Positions 9,061 through 18,627 are shown, counted from the first letter of the stretch. The stretch is 64,000 nucleotides of DNA from Leptospira ognonensis (GCF_004770745.1 NZ_RQGD01000046.1:124001-188000), one strand, 5' to 3'. The notes: generated from the sequence alone by a model not told the origin. Numbers and translations are program-made.

Positions 9061-10983
9061 ATGGCAAAAAACGTAGCAGAAGTATACAAAGAATCATCTG
9101 AAAAATATGGAACCCTCCCTGCTTTCTTTTCGAAAGACGACAAGAAGAAATACATTCCCACAAATTTTAAAGAACTTTATGAATCAGGACTAAACCTGGC
9201 TGAAGCACTTATTGATTTAGGGGTGAATGCTCGAGAAAAAATCGGTATGATCGCAGACCATAGACTTGAGTGGGTGATCGCTGATGCAGCGACTTTATTT
9301 ACGGGTTCTGCGGATGTTCCTCGTGGAACAGACGTTACGGAACCAGAACTTGAGTATATTCTAGAACACTCAGAAGCCAAAGTTTTGTTTGTTGAAAACG
9401 ATAAGGTTTTAGAAAAATTTAATCGTATTAAATCGAAAACATCTGTTAAAACCGTTATCATGATGGACCCAAAAGCAAAAGGGGAGAAAGGCGTTTTAAA
9501 TCTATATGAGTTGATAGAAAGAGGGAAACAGTTACGTGGCGCAGGTTCAAAGAAAGCAGAAGCGAGAATCGCAGACATTAAGCCCGATGATCTACTCACC
9601 TTGATTTATACTTCAGGAACTACTGGAAAGCCAAAAGGTGTGATGCTGATGCATTCCAATTTGATGCACCAGATTGATGATGTAACACCATTGCTGCAAA
9701 GTAACTCTAAGGATAGATTTCTTTCCATCCTTCCCGTTTGGCATATTTTTGAACGCGCTTTTATGTATGTTGCCATATTTTCCGGAAGTGCTACGTATTT
9801 TACGAATGTTCGTGATATGCGCGATGACTTCGGGAAAGCAAAACCCACTTTTATGGGCTCCGCTCCAAGATTATGGGAAAGTATTTACTTAGGGATCTAC
9901 AATCGTGTTAAAGATCCTAAACAAACGCCTGCTATTAGACGAGCTCTCTTCAATACAGCATATTTCTTTTCCAAACATTACCATGCTGCCATTCGCTTTC
10001 TAAAGGGAAATGAAATTGATTTAGTAGGAAGAAATCCAATCATCTCCTTCTTTCTGGGTTTGAAATCACTGGTTGTGGCCATTTTAACATTCCTTCCTTA
10101 TCTCCTTTTGGATGCAGTTGTCCTATCTAAGATTCGCCTAGCTACTGGTGGAAAATTGAGAGCCACTTGCTCTGGTGGAGGCGCACTACCAAGTCACGTA
10201 GATGCATTCTTCAACGACATCGGGATACGCGTGCTAGAAGGATATGGCATGACAGAGACTTCGCCTGTGATCTCTGTTCGAACCTTTAAAAAACTTGTGA
10301 TGGGTTCTGTTGGTAAGGTTGCTCCAAAATCAGAAGTCCAAATCAGAGATTTTAACGGTGATGTACTGACGCATGTTAAAATGGATGGTAAGATCGAAGG
10401 GAAACGTTGCGCCCGAGGGATCGTTTACGTGCGTGGTCCTCAAGTGATGAAAGGATACTATAAAAATCCAGAAGCGACAGACAAGGCATTGAAAGATGGT
10501 TGGATGGATACTGGAGACTTGGGTATGATCAACTATAAAGATACGCTAACTTTGACAGGACGTGCAAAAGATACGGTCGTCTTGCTTGGCGGTGAAAATG
10601 TTGAACCTGTCCCCATCGAGAATAAACTTTTGGAATCACCTTATATCAGTCAGATCATGGTCATCGGACAAGATCAAAAAAACTTAGGTGCGATCGTCAT
10701 TCCTGAATTTCCAAAATTAAAGGAATGGGCTCTCGCCAATGGGGTAACGGAAACGGATGAGTCAGCACTCATTTCCAACACAAAAGTAGTTGATTTTTAT
10801 AAAAAGGAAATTAAGGACCTCAACAGTGCCAAACATGGTTTCAAATCATTTGAACAAGTGAGTCCGTTTTTCTTAGTTTCCAAACCATTTGAAGTGGGGG
10901 ACGAATTGACCAATCTCATGAAATTGAAACGACACATCATTACAGATAAGTATAAGGATCAAATTAAGAAAATTTATTCCTAA
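9061..10983 (+). CDS. Long-chain acyl-CoA synthetase (AMP-forming)
   Basis: This 640-residue ANL-superfamily enzyme activates fatty acids to acyl-CoA through an acyl-adenylate. The P-loop [16 protein letters not shown] is near residue 183, the adenine motif [11 protein letters not shown] near 397, and [10 protein letters not shown] near 480. Insertions near residues 280-350, including a hydrophobic stretch, are typical of the bacterial FAA1/FadD15-like long-chain branch and suggest membrane association. It is preceded by a 108-base gap, so it probably has its own promoter. A hairpin follows the stop. Confidence 0.92.
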   Translation: MAKNVAEVYKESSEKYGTLPAFFSKDDKKKYIPTNFKELYESGLNLAEALIDLGVNAREKIGMIADHRLEWVIADAATLFTGSADVPRGTDVTEPELEYILEHSEAKVLFVENDKVLEKFNRIKSKTSVKTVIMMDPKAKGEKGVLNLYELIERGKQLRGAGSKKAEARIADIKPDDLLTLIYTSGTTGKPKGVMLMHSNLMHQIDDVTPLLQSNSKDRFLSILPVWHIFERAFMYVAIFSGSATYFTNVRDMRDDFGKAKPTFMGSAPRLWESIYLGIYNRVKDPKQTPAIRRALFNTAYFFSKHYHAAIRFLKGNEIDLVGRNPIISFFLGLKSLVVAILTFLPYLLLDAVVLSKIRLATGGKLRATCSGGGALPSHVDAFFNDIGIRVLEGYGMTETSPVISVRTFKKLVMGSVGKVAPKSEVQIRDFNGDVLTHVKMDGKIEGKRCARGIVYVRGPQVMKGYYKNPEATDKALKDGWMDTGDLGMINYKDTLTLTGRAKDTVVLLGGENVEPVPIENKLLESPYISQIMVIGQDQKNLGAIVIPEFPKLKEWALANGVTETDESALISNTKVVDFYKKEIKDLNSAKHGFKSFEQVSPFFLVSKPFEVGDELTNLMKLKRHIITDKYKDQIKKIYS

Positions 10984-11005
10984 TCTTAAGGAAAGTGCAT
11001 TTAAG

Positions 11006-11043
11006 GTGGCCCAATCGTTCCTTTGAGAACGGTTGAGAGCCAC
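11006..11043 (+). terminator. Hairpin after the acyl-CoA synthetase gene
   Basis: An outer stem GTGGC/GCCAC (11006-11010 with 11039-11043) encloses an inner 8-base stem AATCGTTC/GAACGGTT (one G-T pair) around a small loop. An A-rich run and then TTTT follow, but not a classic uninterrupted T-tract. It could end the upstream transcript or act as a leader structure for the transhydrogenase genes that start 50 bases later. Confidence 0.4.
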
Positions 11044-11093
11044 GAAAAATTGTTTTCCAAATACCTCAAATTCTGCATAACTACTTCAAGCCT

Positions 11094-11375
11094 ATGGAAA
11101 TATTTGTAATTGCCGTCACGATTTTCGTTCTAGCGATTTTTGTGGGATTTGAAATCATCACAAAAATCCCTCCCATCCTTCACACCCCTCTTATGTCGGG
11201 TTCCAACGCCATTTCTGGCATTACACTCATTGGAGCTCTCTATGCAGCGGGGATCGAAAACAATAATATCACTAAAATATTAGGTCTTCTCTCTGTGATT
11301 TTTGCGACCATCAACGTTGTGGGTGGTTTTTTGGTTACCCACCGAATGCTCGGAATGTTTAAGAAGAAGGACTAA
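11094..11375 (+). CDS. NAD(P) transhydrogenase subunit alpha part 2 (membrane)
   Basis: The 93-residue membrane protein matches the alpha-2 (PntAB) subunit of the proton-translocating transhydrogenase. It has three hydrophobic helices, and the conserved FVGFEIITKIPPILHTPLMS is the family signature. With the beta subunit it forms the membrane channel that couples hydride transfer from NADH to NADP+ to proton flow. The beta subunit starts 11 bases downstream. The NAD(H)-binding alpha-1 gene, usually directly upstream, is absent here. Confidence 0.93.
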   Translation: MEIFVIAVTIFVLAIFVGFEIITKIPPILHTPLMSGSNAISGITLIGALYAAGIENNNITKILGLLSVIFATINVVGGFLVTHRMLGMFKKKD

Positions 11376-11386
11376 GTAACAAACAA

Positions 11387-12784
11387 ATGAATTTAACTCA
11401 TTTTTCAAATCTATCCTATCTCGTGGCATCGATTCTCTTTATCGTTGGCCTAAAACAACTAGGAACTCCGAAGACAGCTGTTCGTGGAAATATCCTTGGT
11501 GCGATCGGTATGCTCATTGCTGTTCTGGTGACCCTTTTAGATCAAAATATTTTGAGCTACGAATGGATCGCCATTGGGATCCTGATTGGTTCGGTTTTTG
11601 GAGTGATCTTGGCAATCAAGATCCAAATGACAGCCATGCCGCAACTCGTTGCCGTACTGAATGGATTTGGAGGGATTGCTTCTGTGCTTGTAGCAGGATC
11701 TGCTCTTCAGCTCTCGATTCCAAAATACCAATATGCTGTGAACTATCAGGAAATCATTTCCATCGTTTTCTCAGCCCTAGTAGGGGGCGTCACTTTTTCC
11801 GGAAGTTTTATCGCATTTGGAAAGTTACAAGGATTCATCACAGAGAAAGCAGTCAGATACTCGGGAGATCAGATTGTAAAAATCATCGTGGGTCTTATTT
11901 GCATCGGCCTAGGTATTTTTAATGTTATAAATCCGTCAGAGGAATCGATCTACTGGATTTTAAGTGCCGTGAGTTTAGTTCTGGGAATCCTTCTTGTCGT
12001 TCCCATTGGTGGGGCGGATATGCCAGTCGTAATCTCCCTTCTCAACTCTTATTCTGGGATTGCTGCATCTGCTACCGGTTTTGTGCTAAATAATAATGTT
12101 CTAATTATTGCCGGTTCACTTGTGGGCGCTTCAGGGATCATTCTTACGCAAATTATGTGTAAGGCAATGAATCGTAGTTTGACGAATGTACTATTTGGCG
12201 GTTTTGGTGCTTTCGCTGAAGAAACCAAACATGATGGAGATTTCTATTCTGGGAAAGTGAAATCTACAAGCGCAGAAGAAGTGGCAATGTTACTAGATAT
12301 TGCAAGAACTGTAGTGATTGTGCCAGGATATGGAATGGCAGTAGCTCAAGCGCAGCACGCTGTCCGAGATCTTTACCAGTTATTAACGAACAAAGGAATC
12401 GATGTTACATTTGCGATCCATCCTGTTGCAGGTAGAATGCCTGGACACATGAATGTATTGTTAGCGGAAGCAGATATTCCGTACGATCGTCTAAAAGAAA
12501 TGGACGAAGTCAATGGAATGTTTGAAAATGTTGACGTAGTAATCGTAAACGGTGCCAATGACGTTACGAATCCATTAGCGAAGACTGATCCGAAATCTCC
12601 CATTGCGGGCATGCCGATTCTTGACGTCGGTCTAGCAAAGACAGTGGTTGTGATTAAAAGATCACTTAGCCCTGGTTTCGCGGGAGTACCTAATCCATTG
12701 TATATAGCTGACAACTGTTTGATGTTGTTTGGTGATGGTAAAAAGGCAACTCAAGAAATGATCAGCGCACTTAAAGAATCTTAA
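11387..12784 (+). CDS. pntB: NAD(P) transhydrogenase subunit beta
   Basis: The 465-residue subunit has about eight or nine membrane helices in the first 270 residues and a cytosolic NADP(H)-binding domain (dIII) from about 290. That domain carries the signatures VIVPGYGMAVAQAQHAVRDL, FAIHPVAGRMPGHMNVLLAE and NGANDVTNPLAKTDP, all of which are the expected NADP contact segments. The protein looks complete. Together with the 93-residue subunit and an alpha-1 subunit encoded elsewhere it should supply NADPH. Confidence 0.96.
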   Translation: MNLTHFSNLSYLVASILFIVGLKQLGTPKTAVRGNILGAIGMLIAVLVTLLDQNILSYEWIAIGILIGSVFGVILAIKIQMTAMPQLVAVLNGFGGIASVLVAGSALQLSIPKYQYAVNYQEIISIVFSALVGGVTFSGSFIAFGKLQGFITEKAVRYSGDQIVKIIVGLICIGLGIFNVINPSEESIYWILSAVSLVLGILLVVPIGGADMPVVISLLNSYSGIAASATGFVLNNNVLIIAGSLVGASGIILTQIMCKAMNRSLTNVLFGGFGAFAEETKHDGDFYSGKVKSTSAEEVAMLLDIARTVVIVPGYGMAVAQAQHAVRDLYQLLTNKGIDVTFAIHPVAGRMPGHMNVLLAEADIPYDRLKEMDEVNGMFENVDVVIVNGANDVTNPLAKTDPKSPIAGMPILDVGLAKTVVVIKRSLSPGFAGVPNPLYIADNCLMLFGDGKKATQEMISALKES

Positions 12785-12796
12785 TTGGTAATTACT

Positions 12797-13462
12797 ATGA
12801 AAAAGCAGGTTTACATTGTTGATGATCATCCACTCGTAGTGGATGCTCTATCAAATCTCATCTCAAAGTCAGAAGACTTAGAATGTATTGGAAGTTCCGA
12901 TACTATTGAAAAAGCATTTTCTGAAATTGAGAGCCTGCAGCCGAGTTTGGTTCTTGTTGATATACAATTGAAGCAGAACCAAAGCGGACTTCAACTTTTG
13001 AAAAAATTACGGACTGCTTTTCCTGACTTAGCAGTCGTGATGATTAGCATGCTGACGGATGATACCTTTGTGGATCGTGCGTTTAAATTAGGTGCGATGG
13101 GCTATGTTTTCAAAGAAGATACGACAACTCAAATCGTGGAAGCCATCCAAACAGTTCTTAGAGGAGATTATTTTGTAAGTTCCTCCCAAGCAACAAGGTT
13201 ACTCGGACATCTTTATAAAAATTCTCAGAAGGAAGAAAAGGATCCCATTGATCGATTATCAAATCGGGAACTAGAGGTCTTTCTAATGATTGGTGAAGGA
13301 AAGCCTGTAAAAGAAATTGCAGCAAACATGGGGTTAGCGGCTTCCACTATCGAAACTTTACGTTCTCGCATCAAAACCAAACTTAGCATCACTGAAAATG
13401 AAAAATTAATTCGTGTTGCCGTGGAATGGAAATATACGCAACCGAAACCAGACTCTATTTAA
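12797..13462 (+). CDS. NarL/FixJ-family response regulator
   Basis: The receiver domain (residues 1-120) has VDDHP with the acidic pair, the phospho-acceptor Asp in SLVLVDIQL, and the Lys in GYVFKEDTT. A LuxR-type helix-turn-helix follows at about 150-210 (LSNRELEVFLMIGEGKPVKE, then AASTIETLRSRI). I prefer ATG 12797 over an in-frame TTG at 12785 because the core starts at MKKQVYIVDDHP. No sensor kinase is adjacent, so it is an orphan regulator here. Its stop overlaps that of the convergent TPR gene by 4 bases. Confidence 0.92.
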   Translation: MKKQVYIVDDHPLVVDALSNLISKSEDLECIGSSDTIEKAFSEIESLQPSLVLVDIQLKQNQSGLQLLKKLRTAFPDLAVVMISMLTDDTFVDRAFKLGAMGYVFKEDTTTQIVEAIQTVLRGDYFVSSSQATRLLGHLYKNSQKEEKDPIDRLSNRELEVFLMIGEGKPVKEIAANMGLAASTIETLRSRIKTKLSITENEKLIRVAVEWKYTQPKPDSI

Positions 13463-14493
13463 TATCTCATTTTAAAATAATGATAGAGAAGCGTTTTTCC
13501 TTCTCGACTCGACAAGAGATTTCTATATGCCTCTGCAATGGAAGAGTCATTTCGACTTTTTTTCTGGCTGAAATGAAAGAAGTCATTGGCTTTTTCTTCC
13601 AAACCTAAATTCAATAAGAGATTCAAATAAAAACTTTGATCATACTCATCGGCAAAGGGAGAAAATGCGATGGTGCGAAATAAAGATTCTGATTCCCTCC
13701 ATCTTCTTACTTCATAATAGCATCTTGCATAAACTTTCTTTTCTCTCCAACCTAAGATTCGTTCGTTTTTAAGTTTCGAAAGTGCTTTTTTGGGGTCTTT
13801 TTCGATCTCATAGATCACTCTACCATACAAATTGGATGCGAGTTGATTTTTGGGATCAGATTCTAATATGGATTCAATTTCTCTACGTGCATTCAGAAAC
13901 TCTCCCGTTTCCATATAAGTCTTTGCTAAAATAGTTTTTGCTTCGGAATAGTTTGGTTTATATTCAAGCGACAATGAAAGGGAGGAAATTGCACGATTCA
14001 AATCACCTAATATAAAATAAGCGACTCCAAGATTGTAATGATAAAATGGATTATAAGGAGAAATTTTATTGGTTTCAAGCCAAGTCGTCTTTGCTGCTGC
14101 CCAATTATCTTCTTGAGCATAGATCATTCCCAACAAATAACTTGCTGCCTCATGGTTTGGTTCAAGGGACAGTGCACGTAAAAGATTTTCTTTTGCTTCT
14201 GGCCATTCTAAGCGTGTGTAAAGTATGGCACCGTTTAGGTAATGGTACTCTGCCTCATTTTTGTAATTATCACTTTGAATTTTCTTCCATTCCGAGTCAG
14301 CTAAGGAAAATTTTCCATATCGGAGCGCATTGATGATGTTTCTTCCTGTTTTTTCTAATTCAATTTTTAACTGAATGATATCTGTTTGAGATAAATTAGT
14401 CGGTTCATTGCCTTCACCTAAAATAGAAGTGAGTGAAAAAGTAATAAAAAGAAGTGATAGTGATATTTTCTGGTTCAAAGTGTTTCTGCCCAT
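13459..14493 (-). CDS. Secreted tetratricopeptide repeat protein
   Basis: This 344-residue protein has a signal peptide (residues 8-25, ISLSLLFITFSLTSILGEG) and at least five TPR units between about 60 and 230, with hallmarks such as AEYHYLNGAILYTRLEWPEA, then NPFYHYNLGVAYFILGDLN. It is probably a periplasmic or membrane-facing protein-interaction scaffold. Its start lies inside the end of the SpsF-SpsG fusion gene (19-base overlap), which makes it the last gene of the parvulin/SPASM/SpsFG operon and suggests a joint role in assembly or modification of a surface structure. Confidence 0.8.
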   Translation of the reverse strand: MGRNTLNQKISLSLLFITFSLTSILGEGNEPTNLSQTDIIQLKIELEKTGRNIINALRYGKFSLADSEWKKIQSDNYKNEAEYHYLNGAILYTRLEWPEAKENLLRALSLEPNHEAASYLLGMIYAQEDNWAAAKTTWLETNKISPYNPFYHYNLGVAYFILGDLNRAISSLSLSLEYKPNYSEAKTILAKTYMETGEFLNARREIESILESDPKNQLASNLYGRVIYEIEKDPKKALSKLKNERILGWREKKVYARCYYEVRRWRESESLFRTIAFSPFADEYDQSFYLNLLLNLGLEEKANDFFHFSQKKSRNDSSIAEAYRNLLSSREGKTLLYHYFKMRY

Positions 14494-16049
14494 TTGATTA
14501 TTTTTAAATGTCCATTACGATTTAGCTTTATACTGGAAAGAGAAGGCGATTTTCCATCTATGTAGAGGTGGTCGGGTTCGCCGATGTATGTCAGGTTTGC
14601 CAGGTTAGCAAAATACTCTCCCAGTTTTTTATGAATTTCAGTCATACCAAAGAGGACAGTATTCTTTTTTAAGTAAAGGGATTCCATAATACTTTGTCCA
14701 AAATAGGAGAGGAAACCCTCTGAGCGGGAAAGCAGTTCCAAATATTCATATTTTGTGAGTCTGGGGAAATACTGGATCAGGTTGGATTTTGGAATGGTTC
14801 CTCCGACTCGAATCCAATGTTTTACATCCCATTTCACTGAGGCGGTCTTTAATAGGAATTGATCAAGCAGAGTACAAATTTCAGAGTTCAAAGAACCAGC
14901 ATAGATCATCCATTGCCCTGGGATTGTGGATTGATCTTTAAAAAGTTCAATCATCGGCGAACAGTAAAACGAAAGATCCTTCGGCTCCCTTTCACTTCCC
15001 TCTGGGTGAGGCAAAAGGTTGATATGGATCGTTTCCTCTTTTGGAGGAAGAAGGCTATCGATGAGAAGGGCTGGAAATCCATTTGGTTCTCTTTCTCTTG
15101 CATCAACGATAAAACCATCAAAGCCTTTCTCTCCAGAAGGATTACAAAATGTATCAAAGCCTGCCATTTGAAGTTCGATGGAAAGTGATTTACATCGTTC
15201 GAAGTGGCCAGATCCATAAATTGCTGGCTCACCGTAGGTCATTGAAATCTTCTTTTTCTGATTTGTCTCATTTGGCAAATCGAATCGAATCTGTTCCACG
15301 GATTGATTGGTAGAGAAGATTTCTGGTTTACTTAAAAACAATTGTATCACGTCCTTTGCGCCAAAAAGGGAATTGTTTCCTCCTAATTCTTCCCATACAT
15401 CTTTCATCATTTTTAAATCCAAAGGTGTATCTATGGTCATGCGAATTTGTGAGGAACAAGCTTGTTCTTTGTCATTCAAATGAGGAGGAGATAGTCTATA
15501 AATGGCATTTTCTGTAAGATTCTCTTTTATATGCAGACTTACATGTTCAGTATGTCTTGGTTCTTTATATTTGTCGATGTTTTGCCTTAACGCCGAATAG
15601 GAAAAACATTCGACTCCCATGCCCAGAGGCAATCCTTGCATCGAGAGACAATAGTTAGCTGAATTTACGTGAAACATTGCTTCCCAGAGCAATTCGATTG
15701 CCGTTAGGTCAATAAAAGGGTTATCTCCTGTTAGTCGAATGATATGCTCCGCACCAAATTTTTCAGCGGCTTTAATATATCTATCACGAACATCGACTTC
15801 GGATCCGAGAAAATATAAATAACCTCTTTGTTTTAGAAATTCTGCTAGTTTAAGATCATTCTCCGGAATCAAAAATACGATAAAATCTTTGGGTAAAATT
15901 TTTCTTAGCCGGTTATGGATATGATCTAAAAGTGTATCTCTTCCGTTTTCAGGAATACATTTAAGGATCTTTCCTGGTAAGCGTGTGGAACCAAACCTTG
16001 CTTGAATGAAGCCAAATGGCCTAGGCGTTAAATGTATACCATTCATCAC
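14475..16049 (-). CDS. SpsF-type nucleotidyltransferase fused to SpsG/PseG-like protein
   Basis: The 524-residue protein has two parts. Residues 10-250 are a cytidylyltransferase-like domain with the SpsF signature IQARFGSTRLPGK and the acceptor loop IIRLTGDNPFIDL. Residues about 265-524 resemble PseG/SpsG nucleotide-sugar hydrolases or glycosyltransferases, beginning with YGSGHFERCKSL (the GxGHxxR nucleotide loop). The separate proteins SpsF and SpsG in Bacillus make spore coat polysaccharide, and PseG works in pseudaminic acid synthesis. Here they are one polypeptide, so a nonulosonate-like or other CMP-sugar route is plausible. A GTG at 16049 and an ATG at 16046 are both possible starts, and both overlap the SPASM gene. 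Confidence 0.82.
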   Translation of the reverse strand: MMNGIHLTPRPFGFIQARFGSTRLPGKILKCIPENGRDTLLDHIHNRLRKILPKDFIVFLIPENDLKLAEFLKQRGYLYFLGSEVDVRDRYIKAAEKFGAEHIIRLTGDNPFIDLTAIELLWEAMFHVNSANYCLSMQGLPLGMGVECFSYSALRQNIDKYKEPRHTEHVSLHIKENLTENAIYRLSPPHLNDKEQACSSQIRMTIDTPLDLKMMKDVWEELGGNNSLFGAKDVIQLFLSKPEIFSTNQSVEQIRFDLPNETNQKKKISMTYGEPAIYGSGHFERCKSLSIELQMAGFDTFCNPSGEKGFDGFIVDAREREPNGFPALLIDSLLPPKEETIHINLLPHPEGSEREPKDLSFYCSPMIELFKDQSTIPGQWMIYAGSLNSEICTLLDQFLLKTASVKWDVKHWIRVGGTIPKSNLIQYFPRLTKYEYLELLSRSEGFLSYFGQSIMESLYLKKNTVLFGMTEIHKKLGEYFANLANLTYIGEPDHLYIDGKSPSLSSIKLNRNGHLKIIKWAETL

Positions 16050-17571
16050 AATTTAGACATGGTGCTGGAATTTTTGAATGTTCACCTAAAAGAGAATATG
16101 CGAAATAAACTTGGCCCTTTTTCCAAATGTCGGAAAAATTTTCTGTCAAAATATTTCCAAGAATTTCAGTTTGGTTTTGCCTGCAAATTGATACATTGCC
16201 TAATGCATCAATCACTAGATCTCGGTTCAGATGCCAGCAAAATTCTCGGTGAATGGGTGTTAGATCACTGACGCGTTTTTCAGGAAGTTTTCCTGCAAAA
16301 CGATTATACTTTTGCAAAATAACATTAATTTCTTTCTTTTCGAAATACGTGAAGAATGCTTCGACCTCATCACCGACTTCAACCATCTTAATCATTTGTA
16401 CATAGAGGGAGGAATTCGGAAGAATTGTTTTTAAACGATCAATTTCCGAAAGAATTGTATTATATAAATCTTTACCGTATAATTTTCGGTATGTGTCCGA
16501 TTTCAGTGTTGTTAGATTTACAATCACAGTTAGTTTACTTTTTAAACTAACATCTAGATTTTCCAATGTGCGAGCAAATGAATCTACATTTTTATACAAG
16601 GCCGTTTCCAAAATGAGTTCTTTTACATTCTTTGATATCAGTATCGTTTGAATGATTTCGTTCAAATTTGGATGGAGCAAAGGTTCGCCATTGCCCCCAA
16701 GGCAAACTGTATAAGGGGTCTGTATTTCTGAATCTAGCTTATCTAGAGTTAACTTTATATTTTCATGGGTGTAGGCAGTTGGTTCATTTGAAGTATCGAT
16801 AAAATTTCTGGGACAAAAAACGCACTCAAGCTCGCAACCTTTGTATATCTCCCATTCAATGTAGGTAGGTGCTAGTCGATAGATACTCGGAAATTCTTGA
16901 ATGGAAGGAAGAATTTGGTCATATGTTATGTTGGGTTTTTTATCTAGTAAATTTTCAATGAGTAATGAATTTCTTCGATCATTCAATCTAAAATCAAAGC
17001 GATATTGTCGCAGATCAGGTGGAATATAAAAAATATCTACATCGTATTGATTTATATTTTTCAGAAAAAATGAATGAACATCATTAGGCAGTTTATCTGG
17101 TAAAGTAGCTAAAAATTCTCGGGTTAATATATAAGGTACGATACCTTCTGGAAGATTCTCGCTATAGGAATATTGGCTGAAGAATTTTTTATGCCTATCC
17201 CAAGATTTTTCCATCAACCCAACATCAACTAAGGGAGAAATGCCTTTGAAGTATAGAAAACATACTTCGTCCCAATCTGGGTCATTGAATTTTGATGGTG
17301 GAAGTAAAATCGCAATTTCTTTTAGGAAACCTTCTTCTGTTATTGGCCCTGAGTGATAAACAATATTGGCATCATTCGGGATAAGATTTAAAATACTCGT
17401 TTTGATCGATTCAGAAATGTGAATGTGAATAGGTAAGTCTTTGAAGAGGGAATGTATTTTCAAAAAAAATCTATTCCAGAGTTCAATATGTAAATTGGTA
17501 GAAAGATATTGTAAAGCAGGTTCATCTAAATAAACTGCAGCGAGTGCAGGTGTGTAGTTTGTTCTTGACAT
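16021..17571 (-). CDS. Radical SAM/SPASM enzyme with degenerate nucleotidyltransferase-like N-terminus
   Basis: This 516-residue protein carries the radical SAM motif at C246, C250 and C253 (YKGCELECVFCPR) and a C-terminal SPASM domain with Cys in EFCWH, SICRQ and CLNC (505/508), which should hold auxiliary iron-sulfur clusters. The first 200 residues look like a decayed nucleotide-sugar transferase: FLYFKGISPLVDVGLM sits where these enzymes have their acidic PL(I/V)D loop, and YSYSENLPEGIVP follows. I recall a spirochaete-restricted radical SAM family of this layout (spiro-SPASM). SPASM enzymes usually modify peptides or proteins; the substrate is unknown. It starts 1 base downstream of the parvulin gene. 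Confidence 0.85.
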   Translation of the reverse strand: MSRTNYTPALAAVYLDEPALQYLSTNLHIELWNRFFLKIHSLFKDLPIHIHISESIKTSILNLIPNDANIVYHSGPITEEGFLKEIAILLPPSKFNDPDWDEVCFLYFKGISPLVDVGLMEKSWDRHKKFFSQYSYSENLPEGIVPYILTREFLATLPDKLPNDVHSFFLKNINQYDVDIFYIPPDLRQYRFDFRLNDRRNSLLIENLLDKKPNITYDQILPSIQEFPSIYRLAPTYIEWEIYKGCELECVFCPRNFIDTSNEPTAYTHENIKLTLDKLDSEIQTPYTVCLGGNGEPLLHPNLNEIIQTILISKNVKELILETALYKNVDSFARTLENLDVSLKSKLTVIVNLTTLKSDTYRKLYGKDLYNTILSEIDRLKTILPNSSLYVQMIKMVEVGDEVEAFFTYFEKKEINVILQKYNRFAGKLPEKRVSDLTPIHREFCWHLNRDLVIDALGNVSICRQNQTEILGNILTENFSDIWKKGQVYFAYSLLGEHSKIPAPCLNCDEWYTFNA

Positions 17572-17572
17572 G

Positions 17573-18595
17573 TTAATCCTGGTTATACTTTTCTTCGGGA
17601 TTTACAATGTTATGTTCTTTTAGATAAATTGGATCAAATATCGTTATTGTGGTGGTTTTACGAGTGTTGACCAACCATTCTTCAAAAGTTGCCTGTTCTT
17701 TATCGCGATAAAGTAAACCTTGGATGCCTTTTCTAACAGCATCTAATGGAGTGGGCCTAACACCTTCAACAAAAACAAGACAATACCGTTTTCTTTCGTC
17801 GCGGAATACTTCCGATACCTTACCTTGTTGGACTTGCGCTAGGACCGATGCCGTTGTGGGCTGTGATTTATAAAGTTCAAATGTTGGAATCCAGTTGACC
17901 AAACCACCGTTTGCCTTGTGTCTACTTTCATTCCTTGGCCCTGAGGCAACTAGCTTAAAGAAGGAAGGATCCTTCATGGATTTTGAACGAATTTCATTTA
18001 GCTCTTGAAATATTTTTGTCTCTTCATCAATCGAATTATTGGCAGGAGAAAATATCAATTCCCGAAATTTAAATTCAAATCCGACTTTCGCTTTATTCTT
18101 GTTATACCAGGAAATCACCTCTTGCTCAGAAGGAAGGGCGGGTGTGATTTTAATCTGCAATAATTGACCTTTTTTGATCTGGTAAGGAATTTCCTCTAAC
18201 CAGAGTTCGTAGGGCTGACCAAACTGTTGTGAAACAGTTTTCTTAAAAAGTTCTGGATCTGTGATTCCTTGTCCTTCCATTCTTTTTTGGACTTCAGCTT
18301 CGATTCTTTTTTCATTTACCTGAATCGATTCTTCTTCGGCAGCGATGTCAACTATGGCTCGATCGATAAGGAAATCTAATACTTGAGAATGTAGAGAACC
18401 TTTTTTCCTGGAAGCAGGGATGTATTTTGATAGTGCTTTGTATTTTTCCGCGCCCTTATCAAAAGAAGACTGCGTGATGGATTGATTTCCGACGATGGCA
18501 ATGACCTGGTTTAAGGATTCGTAAGCAGAGAGTGAAATGCTCAGGAGGAAAATCGATAGGAGAATAAAGGTTTTGCTGAAAATAGTTCGATTCAT
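17573..18595 (-). CDS. SurA-like periplasmic peptidyl-prolyl isomerase/chaperone
   Basis: The 340-residue product has a signal peptide ending near LSAYES, a SurA_N-like chaperone region (IAIVGNQSITQSSFDKGAEK; LIDRAIVDIAAEEE) and a parvulin-like domain at about residues 170-290 (FKFRELIFSPANN; GGLVNWIPTFELY). It should help outer-membrane or periplasmic proteins fold. As the first gene of the run it has a ribosome site GAGAGGGG before ATG 18595 and a plausible promoter further upstream. The radical SAM gene follows after 1 base, so the two products are made together. Confidence 0.85.
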   Translation of the reverse strand: MNRTIFSKTFILLSIFLLSISLSAYESLNQVIAIVGNQSITQSSFDKGAEKYKALSKYIPASRKKGSLHSQVLDFLIDRAIVDIAAEEESIQVNEKRIEAEVQKRMEGQGITDPELFKKTVSQQFGQPYELWLEEIPYQIKKGQLLQIKITPALPSEQEVISWYNKNKAKVGFEFKFRELIFSPANNSIDEETKIFQELNEIRSKSMKDPSFFKLVASGPRNESRHKANGGLVNWIPTFELYKSQPTTASVLAQVQQGKVSEVFRDERKRYCLVFVEGVRPTPLDAVRKGIQGLLYRDKEQATFEEWLVNTRKTTTITIFDPIYLKEHNIVNPEEKYNQD

Positions 18596-18627
18596 TTAAG
18601 CACCCCTCTCTTTTGTTCCCGTTATAA

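Noticed and set aside
9177..9599. 140-codon minus-strand frame inside the acyl-CoA synthetase
   Set aside because: Ser-rich antisense shadow of a gene with clear ANL motifs.
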